Shown one piece after another: positions 35,669-44,382 of a DNA stretch of 64,000 nucleotides (the stretch's first letter is position 1; each line of letters starts with the position of its first letter). The stretch spans positions 186,001-250,000 of the forward strand of contig CANLWS010000001.1 in NCBI GenBank assembly GCA_947494925.1, written 5' to 3'. The notes under the pieces were generated by a model that saw only the letters and a program-made list of their open reading frames with translations, searched no databases and was not told the DNA's origin. The DNA comes from an uncultured Alteromonadaceae bacterium. GTDB taxonomy: Bacteria; Pseudomonadota; Gammaproteobacteria; Enterobacterales; Alteromonadaceae. Made by a program: the position numbers and the translations under genes.

Positions 35669-36403
35669 ATGGTCACGAAAATCATTGCAGTATTTTTAAT
35701 TTATTGCTTAATAACAACCTCAGTATATGGAGTTACTTTGCCGCTAGCGATCCAACCTTCTGTTCAAAATGCTGATTGGGCCCATCAATGGTGGCTCGAT
35801 CGACACCAACAAAAACTAGAGGAAATTACCCAACGCAAAGACGAGATTAATCTTGTGTTTATCGGTGATTCTATTGTTCATGCGTGGGAAGATTTGGGAG
35901 AAAATGTATGGCAACAATTTTATGCCCGACACAACCCGCTAAACCTTGGCTTTGCTGGTGACAGAACGGAAAACGTGCTGTGGCGACTGAATAATGGCCA
36001 ATTGAGCGGCATGGATCCCAAGTTACTGGTCGTGATGATTGGAACAAACAATATCGGCCATCGTAGTGACCTGCCAGAGCATACAGCCTTAGGTGTCAAA
36101 ACCATTCTTGAAACGTTGAGACGTGAATTACCCAATAGCAAAATCTTGCTATTGGCCATTTTTCCTCGCGGTAAAGATAAGAGTGACAAGATGCGTCTGC
36201 TGGTAAACGAAACCAATTCACTGATCAAACACTTTGCTGATAAGGAATGGATCCATTGGCTGGATATCAATTCAGCATTTATAAATGACAAGGGTGAGAT
36301 CGAAAAATCAGTGATGGAAGATTATCTGCATCCCAACAAGCCACAATATAGAGTCTGGGCAGAAGCCATGGACTTCACTTTGACATCGCTCATGGAAAAA
36401 TAG
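35669..36403 (+). CDS. Secreted SGNH/GDSL hydrolase (PAF-acetylhydrolase-like)
   Basis: A 244-residue protein with a signal peptide (about 21 residues). The four SGNH blocks are present: FIGDSIVHAW (Ser68), NLGFAGDRTENVLWRL (Gly97), VMIGTNNIGHR (Asn127) and EDYLHPNKPQY (catalytic Asp-x2-His). The closest familiar type is the PAF-acetylhydrolase beta/gamma-like esterase. It probably deacylates a carbohydrate or lipid in the periplasm; the substrate is not evident. It is convergent with the SpoIIE-type phosphatase gene. Confidence 0.88.
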   Translation: MVTKIIAVFLIYCLITTSVYGVTLPLAIQPSVQNADWAHQWWLDRHQQKLEEITQRKDEINLVFIGDSIVHAWEDLGENVWQQFYARHNPLNLGFAGDRTENVLWRLNNGQLSGMDPKLLVVMIGTNNIGHRSDLPEHTALGVKTILETLRRELPNSKILLLAIFPRGKDKSDKMRLLVNETNSLIKHFADKEWIHWLDINSAFINDKGEIEKSVMEDYLHPNKPQYRVWAEAMDFTLTSLMEK

Positions 36404-36413
36404 GCGGTAAACG

Positions 36414-37628
36414 CTACTCGGTGAACTGCACAGCACACATAGTTAAATCATCTTCAAACTGCTTGCAGTGACAGAAGATAATGAGCTGTTGTTCAATATG
36501 AGATATCAGGCCATCAGGATCGTTGGGACCACTTTTTAACGCCTGTTCCAGCCGCTCAAACCCAAAATCTTCCTGTTCCGGGTTCTGAGTTTCAATCACA
36601 ACATCAGTGTAGACAAAAATCGTATCGCCTTTTTGAACATCCACTTTATAGGACTGCCAAGCGTTATCTCTTAGTACACCAATAGGAATTCCACCTTCAT
36701 CCAGAGGAATAAGCTGCTCGCCTCGTTTTAAATAGGCATGTGGATGCCCTGCGTTGGCGTAGGTGACCACCCTTTCTTTCGGTAAATAGCGTATAATCGA
36801 GGCGGTTAAAAAGCTGCCTCGCTCCTTGCGAGTAAAAAAGTGTTGATTAATATACTCAAACACTTGTCCCGGCCCCGCCAGCTCCTCGGTGGGCTTAAAG
36901 GTTCGCAGTATTGCATCTAACATCGCCGCTTCTACTGCAGCGCTCGGTCCATGTCCTGTCACATCCGCAACAATCATGCCCATGGTATGAGGTTCTGTGC
37001 TGGATTTATCTTCCTCAAGACTGACGAAATCCAGGTAATCACCGCCAGCACCTTTGAGGGCACGGTAAGCAAACGCAACTTTCGTTCCTGGTATTTTAGT
37101 ATCTCGGTCAGGCAACATTAGTTGTTGGATACGGGTCATTTCATCCAATTCACGCTCTATCCAAGCGTTGGCTTTTTGCAGTTCCTTATCATGCAGGTGT
37201 AAATGCAAACTGGTGAGAGTCCAGCCCAATTTCAAAAACAACATTTCAACCTGTTGCGCATCGAGCATATGTTCTGGAGCAAGCAATAACAGCCAACGAG
37301 TAACGCCGGTACGTGTTGGTATAGGTAAAGACCAGACAACACCCTGTTCAAAAAACGGTGAAATTGCGGAAATCTCTGAAGACTTGAGAATTACCGGTTG
37401 CGCAGCTTGAAACTTTAGAAGATCCACCAGAGCCTGAAACGTTTGCCGCTGATTAATCGATTCAACATTCTGTTCCGACACCTTTTCACTATAGGTAATT
37501 TGCATCATTTGACTGTTCACAAACAAAGCACTTACTTGTGACGGCAACTCGTTCAGTAAATCCACTAGCGCCTGTTGTTCAGACTCAACAGTTTGTACGC
37601 TGAAATTAAGAAGGTGACGATAGGCCAT
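36414..37628 (-). CDS. RsbU/SpoIIE-type PP2C phosphatase with N-terminal sensor region
   Basis: A 404-residue protein. Residues 1-160 form a GAF-like sensor region, followed by a short helical linker (WIERELDEMTRIQQLMLPD) typical of SpoIIE-domain phosphatases. The catalytic part shows the metal-binding GAGGDYLDF and IVADVTGHGPSAA, FLTASI, YANAGHPHAYL and FVYTDVVIE (usually YTDGV.E). It should dephosphorylate a STAS-domain anti-anti-sigma-like protein. One such gene (40288-40611) and a matching RsbW-like kinase are in the same operon. It is the last gene, 2 bp after mlaC. No membrane segment. Confidence 0.88.
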   Translation of the reverse strand: MAYRHLLNFSVQTVESEQQALVDLLNELPSQVSALFVNSQMMQITYSEKVSEQNVESINQRQTFQALVDLLKFQAAQPVILKSSEISAISPFFEQGVVWSLPIPTRTGVTRWLLLLAPEHMLDAQQVEMLFLKLGWTLTSLHLHLHDKELQKANAWIERELDEMTRIQQLMLPDRDTKIPGTKVAFAYRALKGAGGDYLDFVSLEEDKSSTEPHTMGMIVADVTGHGPSAAVEAAMLDAILRTFKPTEELAGPGQVFEYINQHFFTRKERGSFLTASIIRYLPKERVVTYANAGHPHAYLKRGEQLIPLDEGGIPIGVLRDNAWQSYKVDVQKGDTIFVYTDVVIETQNPEQEDFGFERLEQALKSGPNDPDGLISHIEQQLIIFCHCKQFEDDLTMCAVQFTE

Positions 37629-37630
37629 TG

Positions 37631-38203
37631 CTAGTTTTGTTCATCCAACTTTTGCTGTAACGCCTTACTCAAACCCGATACTCCACCCGTGCGCAGTACG
37701 GAAGAATAGTCACTACTGAATGATCTGATCATAGAAATACCTTCAGCGACAAAGTCATAAAGCTTCCATTCCTCATTTCTAAAGATCAGCCTATAAGACA
37801 CTGGAATTTCTTTTCCGCCGGACAACACCACAGAATCAACGGTTGCATACCTGTCTTTTTTAATCTGCTCGTCACCAAAAATGACTTTCTCGTTCTCGTA
37901 CTGCTGCAGTAAATTAAAATAGGTACTAGTTAAAATTTTTCGGAAAACACGCATGAATTCAATTTTGTCTTCATCGCTGGCACTGCGCCAGTGAACCGCG
38001 AGAACACGCTGTGAAGCTGCTTGCAGATCAACGTATTTTTTAATGACACCTTCCAGTTGTTCCTTTCGGACATCAGCTGCAAGAGTTTTATTTTGTGCAA
38101 TGGATAAAATGTCGGCAACCGCTTGTTCCGTGACCGATTTAGGCGAGGCCAAGCCCGCAGCGCTAATGACAAGGAGACAAATTCCAAATATAAATTTTTT
38201 CAT
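37631..38203 (-). CDS. mlaC: MlaC-like periplasmic phospholipid-binding protein
   Basis: A 190-residue protein with signal peptide (ending SAAGLA). MlaC/Ttg2D features: RVLAVHWRSASDEDKIEFMRVF, LTSTYFNLLQQYENEKV, IPVSYRLIFRNEEWKLYDFVAEGISMI. It shuttles phospholipid between the outer-membrane MlaA complex and the inner-membrane MlaFEDB transporter. Length is normal. It starts 3 bp after mlaD. Confidence 0.9.
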   Translation of the reverse strand: MKKFIFGICLLVISAAGLASPKSVTEQAVADILSIAQNKTLAADVRKEQLEGVIKKYVDLQAASQRVLAVHWRSASDEDKIEFMRVFRKILTSTYFNLLQQYENEKVIFGDEQIKKDRYATVDSVVLSGGKEIPVSYRLIFRNEEWKLYDFVAEGISMIRSFSSDYSSVLRTGGVSGLSKALQQKLDEQN

Positions 38204-38206
38204 TTT

Positions 38207-38653
38207 TCACTCATTATTAAACATGTATTTGCTAACTAATTCTTCTAAGCTGATAGAGGGCTCGGTTTCAAGAAACTCCTCTCCGTTTTCCAGATACAGG
38301 TCAGAACCACCAGGCGTAATTTTGATAAATCGATCACCAATGATACCCGCTGTACGAATCGAGGCGATTGAATCGTCGGGAACTTGCACTGAATCTTGTA
38401 ACACGATCTCCACAATGGACTGATAAGTCTGAGGGTCAAAACGGATAGACCTAGCCTCGCCAACGCGCACGCCCGCTGCCTCCACAAAGGCACCTTCTTT
38501 CAGCCCCGAGGTGTTTTCAAATCGTGCGATCAGGGTATAACTGCCGGAGTCAGAAAGGTTTGCTCCTCCTATGCTCACTGACATGTAGAGCAATAAAGCT
38601 GCGCCTGTGATAACAAACAGACCTACTACAAAATCTAAACCAATATTTTTCAT
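38207..38653 (-). CDS. mlaD: MlaD-like MCE-domain protein
   Basis: A 148-residue protein with one N-terminal membrane anchor (about 7-27) and a single MCE domain (ARFENTSGLKEGAFVEAAGV, VRVGEARSIRFDP, IRTAGIIGDRFIKITPGG). It forms the hexameric lipid channel of the Mla transporter in the periplasm. Length is close to E. coli MlaD (183) minus the C-terminal tail. Confidence 0.9.
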   Translation of the reverse strand: MKNIGLDFVVGLFVITGAALLLYMSVSIGGANLSDSGSYTLIARFENTSGLKEGAFVEAAGVRVGEARSIRFDPQTYQSIVEIVLQDSVQVPDDSIASIRTAGIIGDRFIKITPGGSDLYLENGEEFLETEPSISLEELVSKYMFNNE

Positions 38654-38687
38654 ATTGTTGTTCCAGTTAAATCGTCAGCGGTGCTGA

Positions 38688-39482
38688 CTACAGCATTAAA
38701 GAAGTAATTACGTAATTACTAATCAACATTAATATTGCGCTTAATACAACGGCTTTGGTGGTGGCGTTGCTGACTCCTGCTGCGCCAGATTGTGTCTGGT
38801 CAAGGTGCATGTAATAGCCGAACACCATAGGCACCCAGATTATAACTACACCGAACACCAGAGATTTTACCTGACCCATCAGTACATCCTTGAAATTGAC
38901 CGTGTCAAAAATCCCCTGCACATAAGCACCAGCACTCTCTCCCTGAATTACAACACCAACCAGGTACCCGCCAAACATGCCTACCATATCAAACACTGCA
39001 GTCAGTATTGGCAATGCAATTACACAAGCCAGCAATCTTGGTAGCATTACGTAGCGATAGCTATCTATTGCCATGCAGTCCAGGGCATCAAATTGCTGCT
39101 CAGAACGCATAATACCAATTTCCGCGCAGGTCGCTGAGCTTACCCGTGCAATCACCATCAAGGCAGTCATGACAGGACCTAGTTCCCGAATCAAGCTCAA
39201 TGCCACGGCGGACCCTAGTAAGTCCACCGAACCGAACCTTACAAGAGTATCGTAAAATTGCAGTGCGACTCCCATACCGGTAAACAAAGCAGAGACCAGA
39301 AGCACCGTTAGTGAGCGCGCACCGACAAAGTGGATTTGCTTAACTATTTCCCGAAAAGGAGGGATATCGGTGAATAAACTCAGACAGGTTTTGAACAAAA
39401 ATACACCGGCCAAGCCTATCAGATTTACGCGACTGCGGACCAATTCTCCGATTGAAGCGATCCCCTGAAGTATCCCCTGCAT
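38688..39482 (-). CDS. mlaE: MlaE-like ABC transporter permease
   Basis: A 264-residue polytopic protein of the MlaE/YrbE permease family. Conserved segments: FVGARSLTVLLVSALFTGMG, ALSLIRELGPVMTALMVIAR, SATCAEIGIMRSEQQFDALD, and AVVLSAILMLISNYVITSLML at the end. It overlaps mlaF by 1 nt. It is the membrane core of the phospholipid transporter. Confidence 0.92.
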   Translation of the reverse strand: MQGILQGIASIGELVRSRVNLIGLAGVFLFKTCLSLFTDIPPFREIVKQIHFVGARSLTVLLVSALFTGMGVALQFYDTLVRFGSVDLLGSAVALSLIRELGPVMTALMVIARVSSATCAEIGIMRSEQQFDALDCMAIDSYRYVMLPRLLACVIALPILTAVFDMVGMFGGYLVGVVIQGESAGAYVQGIFDTVNFKDVLMGQVKSLVFGVVIIWVPMVFGYYMHLDQTQSGAAGVSNATTKAVVLSAILMLISNYVITSLML

Positions 39483-40288
39483 TAAGAATTCTCTCCTGAA
39501 ACCAGGCGTTTCAGATACGCATCTCCATCCATGGCTTCATCTCTGGGACGACGATTGATGAGATTCTGAATGCGGATATCGTCAGAATGTTTAATTTCGT
39601 CAACAGTACCAATTTGTGCGACCCGCCCATCGAATAACACCATGATCCTGTCAGCAATTTTAAATGCGCTGTCCAATTCATGGGTAACAATAACCATACT
39701 CATGTTCATGGCCTCACGTAACTTGAGAATCAATTCATCCAATTCTACTGAGGTAATTGGATCAAGGCCCGCTGAGGGTTCGTCAAAAAACAAGATTTTG
39801 GGGTCCATCACCACAGCTCTTGCCAGTCCAGCCCGTTTCAGCATGCCCCCTGATAGCTCTGACGGCATCAGGTTTTCGAAACCGGCAAGGCTCATCAACT
39901 CAAGTTTCATGCGCATCATAATATCGATAGTCTGGCGATCAAGCTTTGAATTATGCTCCAGAGGGAGTCTGATATTCTCTCCCACTGTTAATGAACTCAG
40001 CATTGCCCCACCTTGAAAGGCCACGCCCATTTTCTTACGTAATTGCTTAATTTCTCCGGCTGACGCCGAGTGCAATGCCAATCCATCAATATGCACTGAA
40101 CCCTTAGTCGGGTTCTTGAGCGCCAATAAATGCTTTAACAAGGTTGATTTACCTGATCCTGAACCACCCATGATCACCATGATTTCGCCAGGTTGGACAT
40201 CCAAATTAACATCAAACAGTACTTGTCTGTCGCCGTAATGAGTATCAAGGTTCTTGATAGAAATAATCGGCTGTTGGCTTTCCGTCAT
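39482..40288 (-). CDS. mlaF: MlaF-like ABC transporter ATPase
   Basis: A 268-residue ATPase with Walker A (GGSGSGKST), Q-loop (VAFQGGAM), signature LSGGMLKRAGLARA, Walker B (ILFFDEPSAGLD) and switch His (VTHELDS). Typical of MlaF. In E. coli, MlaF activity depends on the STAS protein MlaB; here a STAS-domain gene lies directly upstream, overlapping by 1 nt. It powers phospholipid movement between inner membrane and MlaD. Confidence 0.92.
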   Translation of the reverse strand: MTESQQPIISIKNLDTHYGDRQVLFDVNLDVQPGEIMVIMGGSGSGKSTLLKHLLALKNPTKGSVHIDGLALHSASAGEIKQLRKKMGVAFQGGAMLSSLTVGENIRLPLEHNSKLDRQTIDIMMRMKLELMSLAGFENLMPSELSGGMLKRAGLARAVVMDPKILFFDEPSAGLDPITSVELDELILKLREAMNMSMVIVTHELDSAFKIADRIMVLFDGRVAQIGTVDEIKHSDDIRIQNLINRRPRDEAMDGDAYLKRLVSGENS

Positions 40289-40611
40289 TAGTCCAGAGCC
40301 TGCTCACGTGACTCTAACAAGGAAAAAATAGAATCAAGTCTGGTTAACTTCAGGACCTGTAACGGCGCATCTTTCGCTCCAACAATGTGAAAATCCAGCT
40401 TTTTTGTTTTAGACAGATTAAACGCTTCAACTAAAGTGGCCATGCCTGAACTATCGATATATTCAAGTTCAGTAAAATCCACCAGAATATGGGCGAGCTC
40501 TTCCAAATGACCAAGAAGCAACTTCTTCACATCCCGTGAGTTGTGCAGATCGACTTCACCGCTTAATTTTACGACTTTAAATCTGTCAAAGTCGTCGACT
40601 ATGATTTGCAT
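40288..40611 (-). CDS. STAS-domain protein (anti-anti-sigma-like / MlaB position)
   Basis: A 107-residue single STAS domain: VVKLSGEVDLHNSRDVKKLL, ILVDFTELEYIDSSGMATLV, with the SpoIIAA-type phosphorylation site in DSSG (Ser54/Ser55). The gene occupies the place of mlaB beside mlaF, but its clear DSSG motif and the adjacent RsbW-like kinase gene mark it as a partner-switching anti-anti-sigma type. It may bind both the kinase and MlaF. No membrane segment. Confidence 0.88.
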   Translation of the reverse strand: MQIIVDDFDRFKVVKLSGEVDLHNSRDVKKLLLGHLEELAHILVDFTELEYIDSSGMATLVEAFNLSKTKKLDFHIVGAKDAPLQVLKLTRLDSIFSLLESREQALD

Positions 40612-40622
40612 AACATGTTCTC

Positions 40623-41033
40623 TTAGATTTTGATCTTCATTTCCAGTCTGTTACCAGAGCCGTTGTGAGGCAACAAGGTAACACTGTCCATGACCTGATG
40701 AATTAGTTGCAACCCTAAACCGCCGGGTTGTAATGGATTGTCCGATTTAGGGCATAACTGCTCTTCTGTTATGGGTGGACAATTGTCAATTACAATGAAA
40801 ACACCATAATTTTTTTCTCTGCTGATATTGAGGTCAAGCTTAAAACTGTCCGAGTAAGCGCAGCTATGCCGGATGACATTGGCACAGGCCTCATCGACTG
40901 CAAGCACAATCGCACTGGTTTTTTCGGAATCAAATCCAAATTCACCACAGGCCGATTTCACCGTACTTCGGATTTTTTGCAATTCAGATGTGCAGGACTT
41001 GCAACTGATTTCTGTCGAGTTTTGCATATTCAT
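40623..41033 (-). CDS. RsbW-like serine kinase (anti-sigma factor type, GHKL ATPase)
   Basis: About 136 residues. The GHKL fold shows the N-box AVDEACANVIRH, the middle motif VIDNCPPI (degenerate relative to the usual D-x-G-x-G) and the G2 loop GGLGLQLIHQVMD. Such kinases phosphorylate a STAS protein and may hold a sigma factor or another target. It is the first gene of the operon and starts 11 bp before the STAS gene. Start uncertain: ATG 41033 chosen; TTG 41048 or ATG 41027 possible. Confidence 0.85.
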   Translation of the reverse strand: MNMQNSTEISCKSCTSELQKIRSTVKSACGEFGFDSEKTSAIVLAVDEACANVIRHSCAYSDSFKLDLNISREKNYGVFIVIDNCPPITEEQLCPKSDNPLQPGGLGLQLIHQVMDSVTLLPHNGSGNRLEMKIKI

Positions 41034-41306
41034 TAACACTACGGACAAGTATCCAAAGTCGATTAATATTTAGCTTAGTTGATTATCTTATCTGTAGGTG
41101 TGTGCAAAGCCAATGTTTTTGAACAGCTTTTATACAAACTGTTCTCGGTTATCAACATCTATAAATAAGCGTGTTTTGCTGTTTACTCATTATAAGAGAA
41201 GATAAAGCGCAGTTTTATTTCGAAGAAGTATTCAGAAACCCGCAGATTTAACAAGCTGCAATTGACGTTTCTGCATATGGTTTTCAACAAAAAGGTAGTG
41301 GTAAAT

Positions 41307-41996
41307 ATGAACGTACAACAAGCCCCGGCACTCAAATTACATGGCTTTGATGTCAGCAACTATTACAACATGCTGAAACTGGCGATGGACCTAAAAGGGA
41401 TCAAATACGACCCGGTATTGGTTTACCCGAATCAAACTCCGGAATTCCTGAAAATCAGCCCAATGGGCAAGGTCCCCGCACTACAAACCGAACAAGGCGT
41501 GTTGGTAGAAACCAACATCATAATGGAGTACCTGGATGCCCTGGTGCCTGAAAAAAGACTTTTCCCAGAAGATTCTTATGGAAAAGCCAGGGTACAGGAG
41601 TTGGTTAAAATGGTTGAGCTGTATTTGGAATTACCCGCCAGACGCTGCCATACAGAAGCTTTTTTTGGTGTCCCCGTTGCCGACTTGACCAAGCAGGAAG
41701 TAAAACGCGCTTTGTTAAATGGCATTCAGGGAATAGCAAGAGTTGCCTCGTTTAGTCCGTATATTGCAGGCGACAAAATATCAGCGGCAGATATTATGTT
41801 TCTGTACAGTGCGGACCTTGCTTCAGCAGTAGCGAGAAAACTTTTTGATATCGACTTGTTGGAACAAGCTCCAGGTGCAAAAGCATTAATGGAAATGTTA
41901 AACGAGATCCCTGAAGTTCAAAAAATTGCTGCCGACAGGCAGGCTGCAACGCCAGCATTTCATCAATACCTGGCCAAGGCATTTGCAAAAAAATAG
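41307..41996 (+). CDS. Glutathione S-transferase family protein
   Basis: A 229-residue two-domain protein. The N-terminal thioredoxin-like domain (LKLHGFDVSNYYNMLKLAM, ISPMGKVPALQTEQG, VETNIIMEYL with the glutathione-contacting ETN) is followed by an all-helical C-terminal domain (FSPYIAGDKISAADIMFLYS, with the conserved Asp cap). Ser/Tyr in the N-terminal helix could be the activating residue. ATG 41307 chosen because the protein then begins just before the thioredoxin strand; the longer version from 41262 looks artificial. Substrate unknown. Confidence 0.87.
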   Translation: MNVQQAPALKLHGFDVSNYYNMLKLAMDLKGIKYDPVLVYPNQTPEFLKISPMGKVPALQTEQGVLVETNIIMEYLDALVPEKRLFPEDSYGKARVQELVKMVELYLELPARRCHTEAFFGVPVADLTKQEVKRALLNGIQGIARVASFSPYIAGDKISAADIMFLYSADLASAVARKLFDIDLLEQAPGAKALMEMLNEIPEVQKIAADRQAATPAFHQYLAKAFAKK

Positions 41997-42220
41997 GGGT
42001 ATCAGAGAGCTAAAATAGGAGTAAAAGGTACAGTTTTTAGGGTAAACCGGCCATTTTGACGGCAGAACAATTGATCAAATCGGACTTTTTGTGCTTTATT
42101 CGAAACAGAAGCATGAAGGATTTTATCGACCCAATAAACGCTTGGATTTAATTCTTCTGTCCACTTACACGTCTTTGCTAACAAGGCAGTTTAAAGATAT
42201 TCGACAAAGGTTTAATCAAG

Positions 42221-42787
42221 ATGGCGCCAATCTTATACATCGTTGCGGCAACTCTGTTTGCATTCGTTGTGTTCGCAATGCATGAATATGTTGCCCTGCG
42301 ATATTCACGTTTGAATCGTGCCTGGAATGCGGCTTTGGCTGTGGAACGCAAGAAAAACGAACTGATCCCAGCTTTGCATAAAATATCAACATCCAGCATA
42401 CAATTCGAACAATCCATTATTCTGATACTAAAAGATGCCAGAGAAGCCTTGGATCAACTGAGTATCTGCAAAATGGACAGCAAATACCTGAATGATGCAG
42501 AAGTTAAAACGAAACGACTCATCGCTGCCACAAAAGTGAGCTCACAAAATTTTCCACCTATTCTCCATTCAAAAAGATTTTCCGACTTGATGAATGAAAT
42601 GGATCATTTTCAGAAGGCTTCAATTCCCGTGCTAGCAGACTTCAATAAAGCAGTAGAAGAATTTAACCGTTTTATCGGAATTTTTCCATTTTCACTGATC
42701 AACTTTCTGTTCAACAAATACAAACCTGTGGCTCCCTATGAGGAAATTTCCCCAGGTTCCGAGAATATGCTGCGCAGAATTCGGTAG
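42221..42787 (+). CDS. LemA-family protein
   Basis: A 188-residue protein. One N-terminal membrane segment (about 3-22) is followed by a helical LemA-type domain: NRAWNAALAVERKKNELIPA, LHKI; and near the end NKAVEEFNRFIGIFPFSLIN then FLF, matching the LemA pattern of a central RxxLIP-like segment and FP..lI...F. LemA proteins are membrane-anchored with an outward helical bundle; function is poorly defined. A 6-bp inverted repeat (GGTAGC/GCTACC) at 42783-42799 overlaps the stop codon; the next gene converges. Confidence 0.78.
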   Translation: MAPILYIVAATLFAFVVFAMHEYVALRYSRLNRAWNAALAVERKKNELIPALHKISTSSIQFEQSIILILKDAREALDQLSICKMDSKYLNDAEVKTKRLIAATKVSSQNFPPILHSKRFSDLMNEMDHFQKASIPVLADFNKAVEEFNRFIGIFPFSLINFLFNKYKPVAPYEEISPGSENMLRRIR

Positions 42788-42794
42788 CCCAGAG

Positions 42795-43670
42795 CTACCT
42801 GGACAATTTCAACTTAGGAACCAGTACAGGTGTATTTTTTTTATATTCCAGGTATTCAGGATCCTTTCCCCAACGTTTATCAGATTTAGCTTCCAGGAGC
42901 GGTATTCCGCTCACTTTTGTAAGCAACAGCCAGACAAAAAGTGGTGATATCAGGGTCACATACTGCCATCCGGACAATGCAGGGAGCGCAATAATTGCTA
43001 CCCCAAGCCACAATACAATTTCGCCAAAATAATTGGGGTGTCGGGACACCGACCACAAGCCACTGCGAATAAATTTCTGACCATCGCCGGACAATTTGTG
43101 AAAGCGCTTTTGATTGTCAGCTATCACTTCAAAACTGAAACCAATAAACCAGATTATCGCACCAAGGATTGCTAACCAATCAAGTTCAACATGTGCTGAG
43201 GAAGTAATAGCTGCGAGTGCAGCTCCGGCAGTAACCGTGACCCAAAAAGCTTGTAGACACCAGGTGAGTAAAAATCGGAAAAAAACCGGCTTGATATCAT
43301 CAAAACGACTGTCCGAACCATCCTTCAGGATCCTTTTAAGTAGGAAAGAACCAAGTCTGACTGCCCATAACACAACAAGAGATGCCAACAGGATAGAATG
43401 TGGATCTGCTGCCTCAGCAGCGTAGCAGGCAAAAAATACTACAAAGATGTAAGTAAGGCTGCCGGTTGCGTCATAAAAGCGCTCTGACTGCGCCAGAAAA
43501 GCAGGGATAAAAGCCAGCCATTGAATAGCAAATGCGATGGCCACACACCAGTAGAACACCGGGTAACCTTTCCATTCAGCACCATGATTCGCTCCAGCCA
43601 AAGCAAACAGCGAACTGAGCAAACAAACGACCAAAATAACCACAAAAGAACGAAGTTGGATTTTATTCAT
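42795..43670 (-). CDS. DUF1295 (steroid 5-alpha-reductase-like) membrane protein
   Basis: About 291 residues with some eight membrane segments. The family signature is near the C-terminus: SGLWSVSRHPNYFGEIVLWL, and GIPLLEAKSDKRWGKDPEYLEYKKNTP. DUF1295 proteins belong to the ERG/steroid-reductase and isoprenylcysteine methyltransferase-like superfamily; the RHPNYFGE motif binds NADPH or SAM in relatives. The true substrate is unknown. ATG 43670 chosen; GTG 43679 is 9 bp upstream. Confidence 0.85.
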   Translation of the reverse strand: MNKIQLRSFVVILVVCLLSSLFALAGANHGAEWKGYPVFYWCVAIAFAIQWLAFIPAFLAQSERFYDATGSLTYIFVVFFACYAAEAADPHSILLASLVVLWAVRLGSFLLKRILKDGSDSRFDDIKPVFFRFLLTWCLQAFWVTVTAGAALAAITSSAHVELDWLAILGAIIWFIGFSFEVIADNQKRFHKLSGDGQKFIRSGLWSVSRHPNYFGEIVLWLGVAIIALPALSGWQYVTLISPLFVWLLLTKVSGIPLLEAKSDKRWGKDPEYLEYKKNTPVLVPKLKLSR

Positions 43671-43801
43671 AATCGACACTTTTTGTTTAGATTATCCTGC
43701 TTCCTCTATCAACACTAGCCAAATCTGTACTCTGCCAAATGCGGCAATTGCTAAACTAAAACTCATTATTGGTTCAACAAGATCAATCAAAGAGAAAGAA
43801 A

Positions 43802-44068
43802 ATGAAATGGATTTCGCTCAGTCTAATACTGCTTATTTCGCCTGCAGCACAGAGTATTTCTCTAGACTGTCATCAGGCAGGTAAATTATTGCAATCGGTA
43901 CGTGCGGAGAAACGGTCTGGATATAGCATTAAACGAGGTAACAAATTAGCCTGCCTTGAACGAGAAGCCAGGCTGTTCATCAGGCAAATCTGTAATAAAC
44001 CTAAAACTAAAAAGTCCGATAAAATGACTTTCAGGAAACAGATTGCCCAAGCATGTTCCCAAAGCTAG
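43802..44068 (+). CDS. Small secreted Cys-containing hypothetical protein
   Basis: An 88-residue protein with a signal peptide (MKWISLSLILLISPAAQS). The mature 70 residues are basic and hold four cysteines (LDCHQ, LACLE, QICNK, QACSQ), enough for two disulfides in the periplasm. I do not recognise the family. ATG 43802 is preceded by AGAGAAAG. It is convergent with the DUF6482 gene. Confidence 0.65.
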   Translation: MKWISLSLILLISPAAQSISLDCHQAGKLLQSVRAEKRSGYSIKRGNKLACLEREARLFIRQICNKPKTKKSDKMTFRKQIAQACSQS

Positions 44069-44073
44069 CTCAT

Positions 44074-44322
44074 CTAATGCCAGTCGATTTCCATTTCCAA
44101 TTTTTCATGCTTGGTATCCAGGCCACACATTTCGTCATAAGGTGTATCTTGCTTAAGGTATACTTTTTCAAATTTATCATTAACCAGGAAGCTTTTTATC
44201 TCAGTTAAACAATGAAAAGCCTTGGGTTTATTATTTTCGTCGAAAACATAGTATTGACGATCACCATCACGAATAGCGGCGAGATAAGTCCCGCCTTCAA
44301 TAGATTCAATATGTAAATTCAT
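44074..44322 (-). CDS. DUF6482-like small protein
   Basis: An 82-residue protein. The pattern IESIEGGTYLAAI near the start and YDEMCG near the end is that of the DUF6482 family of small proteins of unknown function seen in gammaproteobacteria. No membrane segment. Its ribosome site (AAAGGA) lies at the foot of a predicted hairpin. It follows serA on the same strand after 60 bp. Confidence 0.72.
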   Translation of the reverse strand: MNLHIESIEGGTYLAAIRDGDRQYYVFDENNKPKAFHCLTEIKSFLVNDKFEKVYLKQDTPYDEMCGLDTKHEKLEMEIDWH

Positions 44323-44332
44323 CTGATTTTTC

Positions 44333-44361
44333 CTTTCGTTTGTTTTCTATGTAAACGAAAG
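44333..44361 (-). promoter_or_regulatory. Hairpin overlapping the ribosome site of the DUF6482 gene
   Basis: A perfect 9-bp inverted repeat (CTTTCGTTT / AAACGAAAG) with 11-nt spacer, 11 bp upstream of the start codon. On the transcript strand the 3' arm contains AAAG of the Shine-Dalgarno AAAGGA. No T run follows on the minus strand, so it is unlikely to be a serA terminator. Confidence 0.5.
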
Positions 44362-44382
44362 AATAGCTCAAAAGATCACCAA

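Noticed and set aside
42783-42799. GGTAGC/GCTACC hairpin at the convergent LemA-like and DUF1295 stops as a terminator
   Set aside because: 6-bp stem, no T tract on either strand; mentioned only under the LemA gene.
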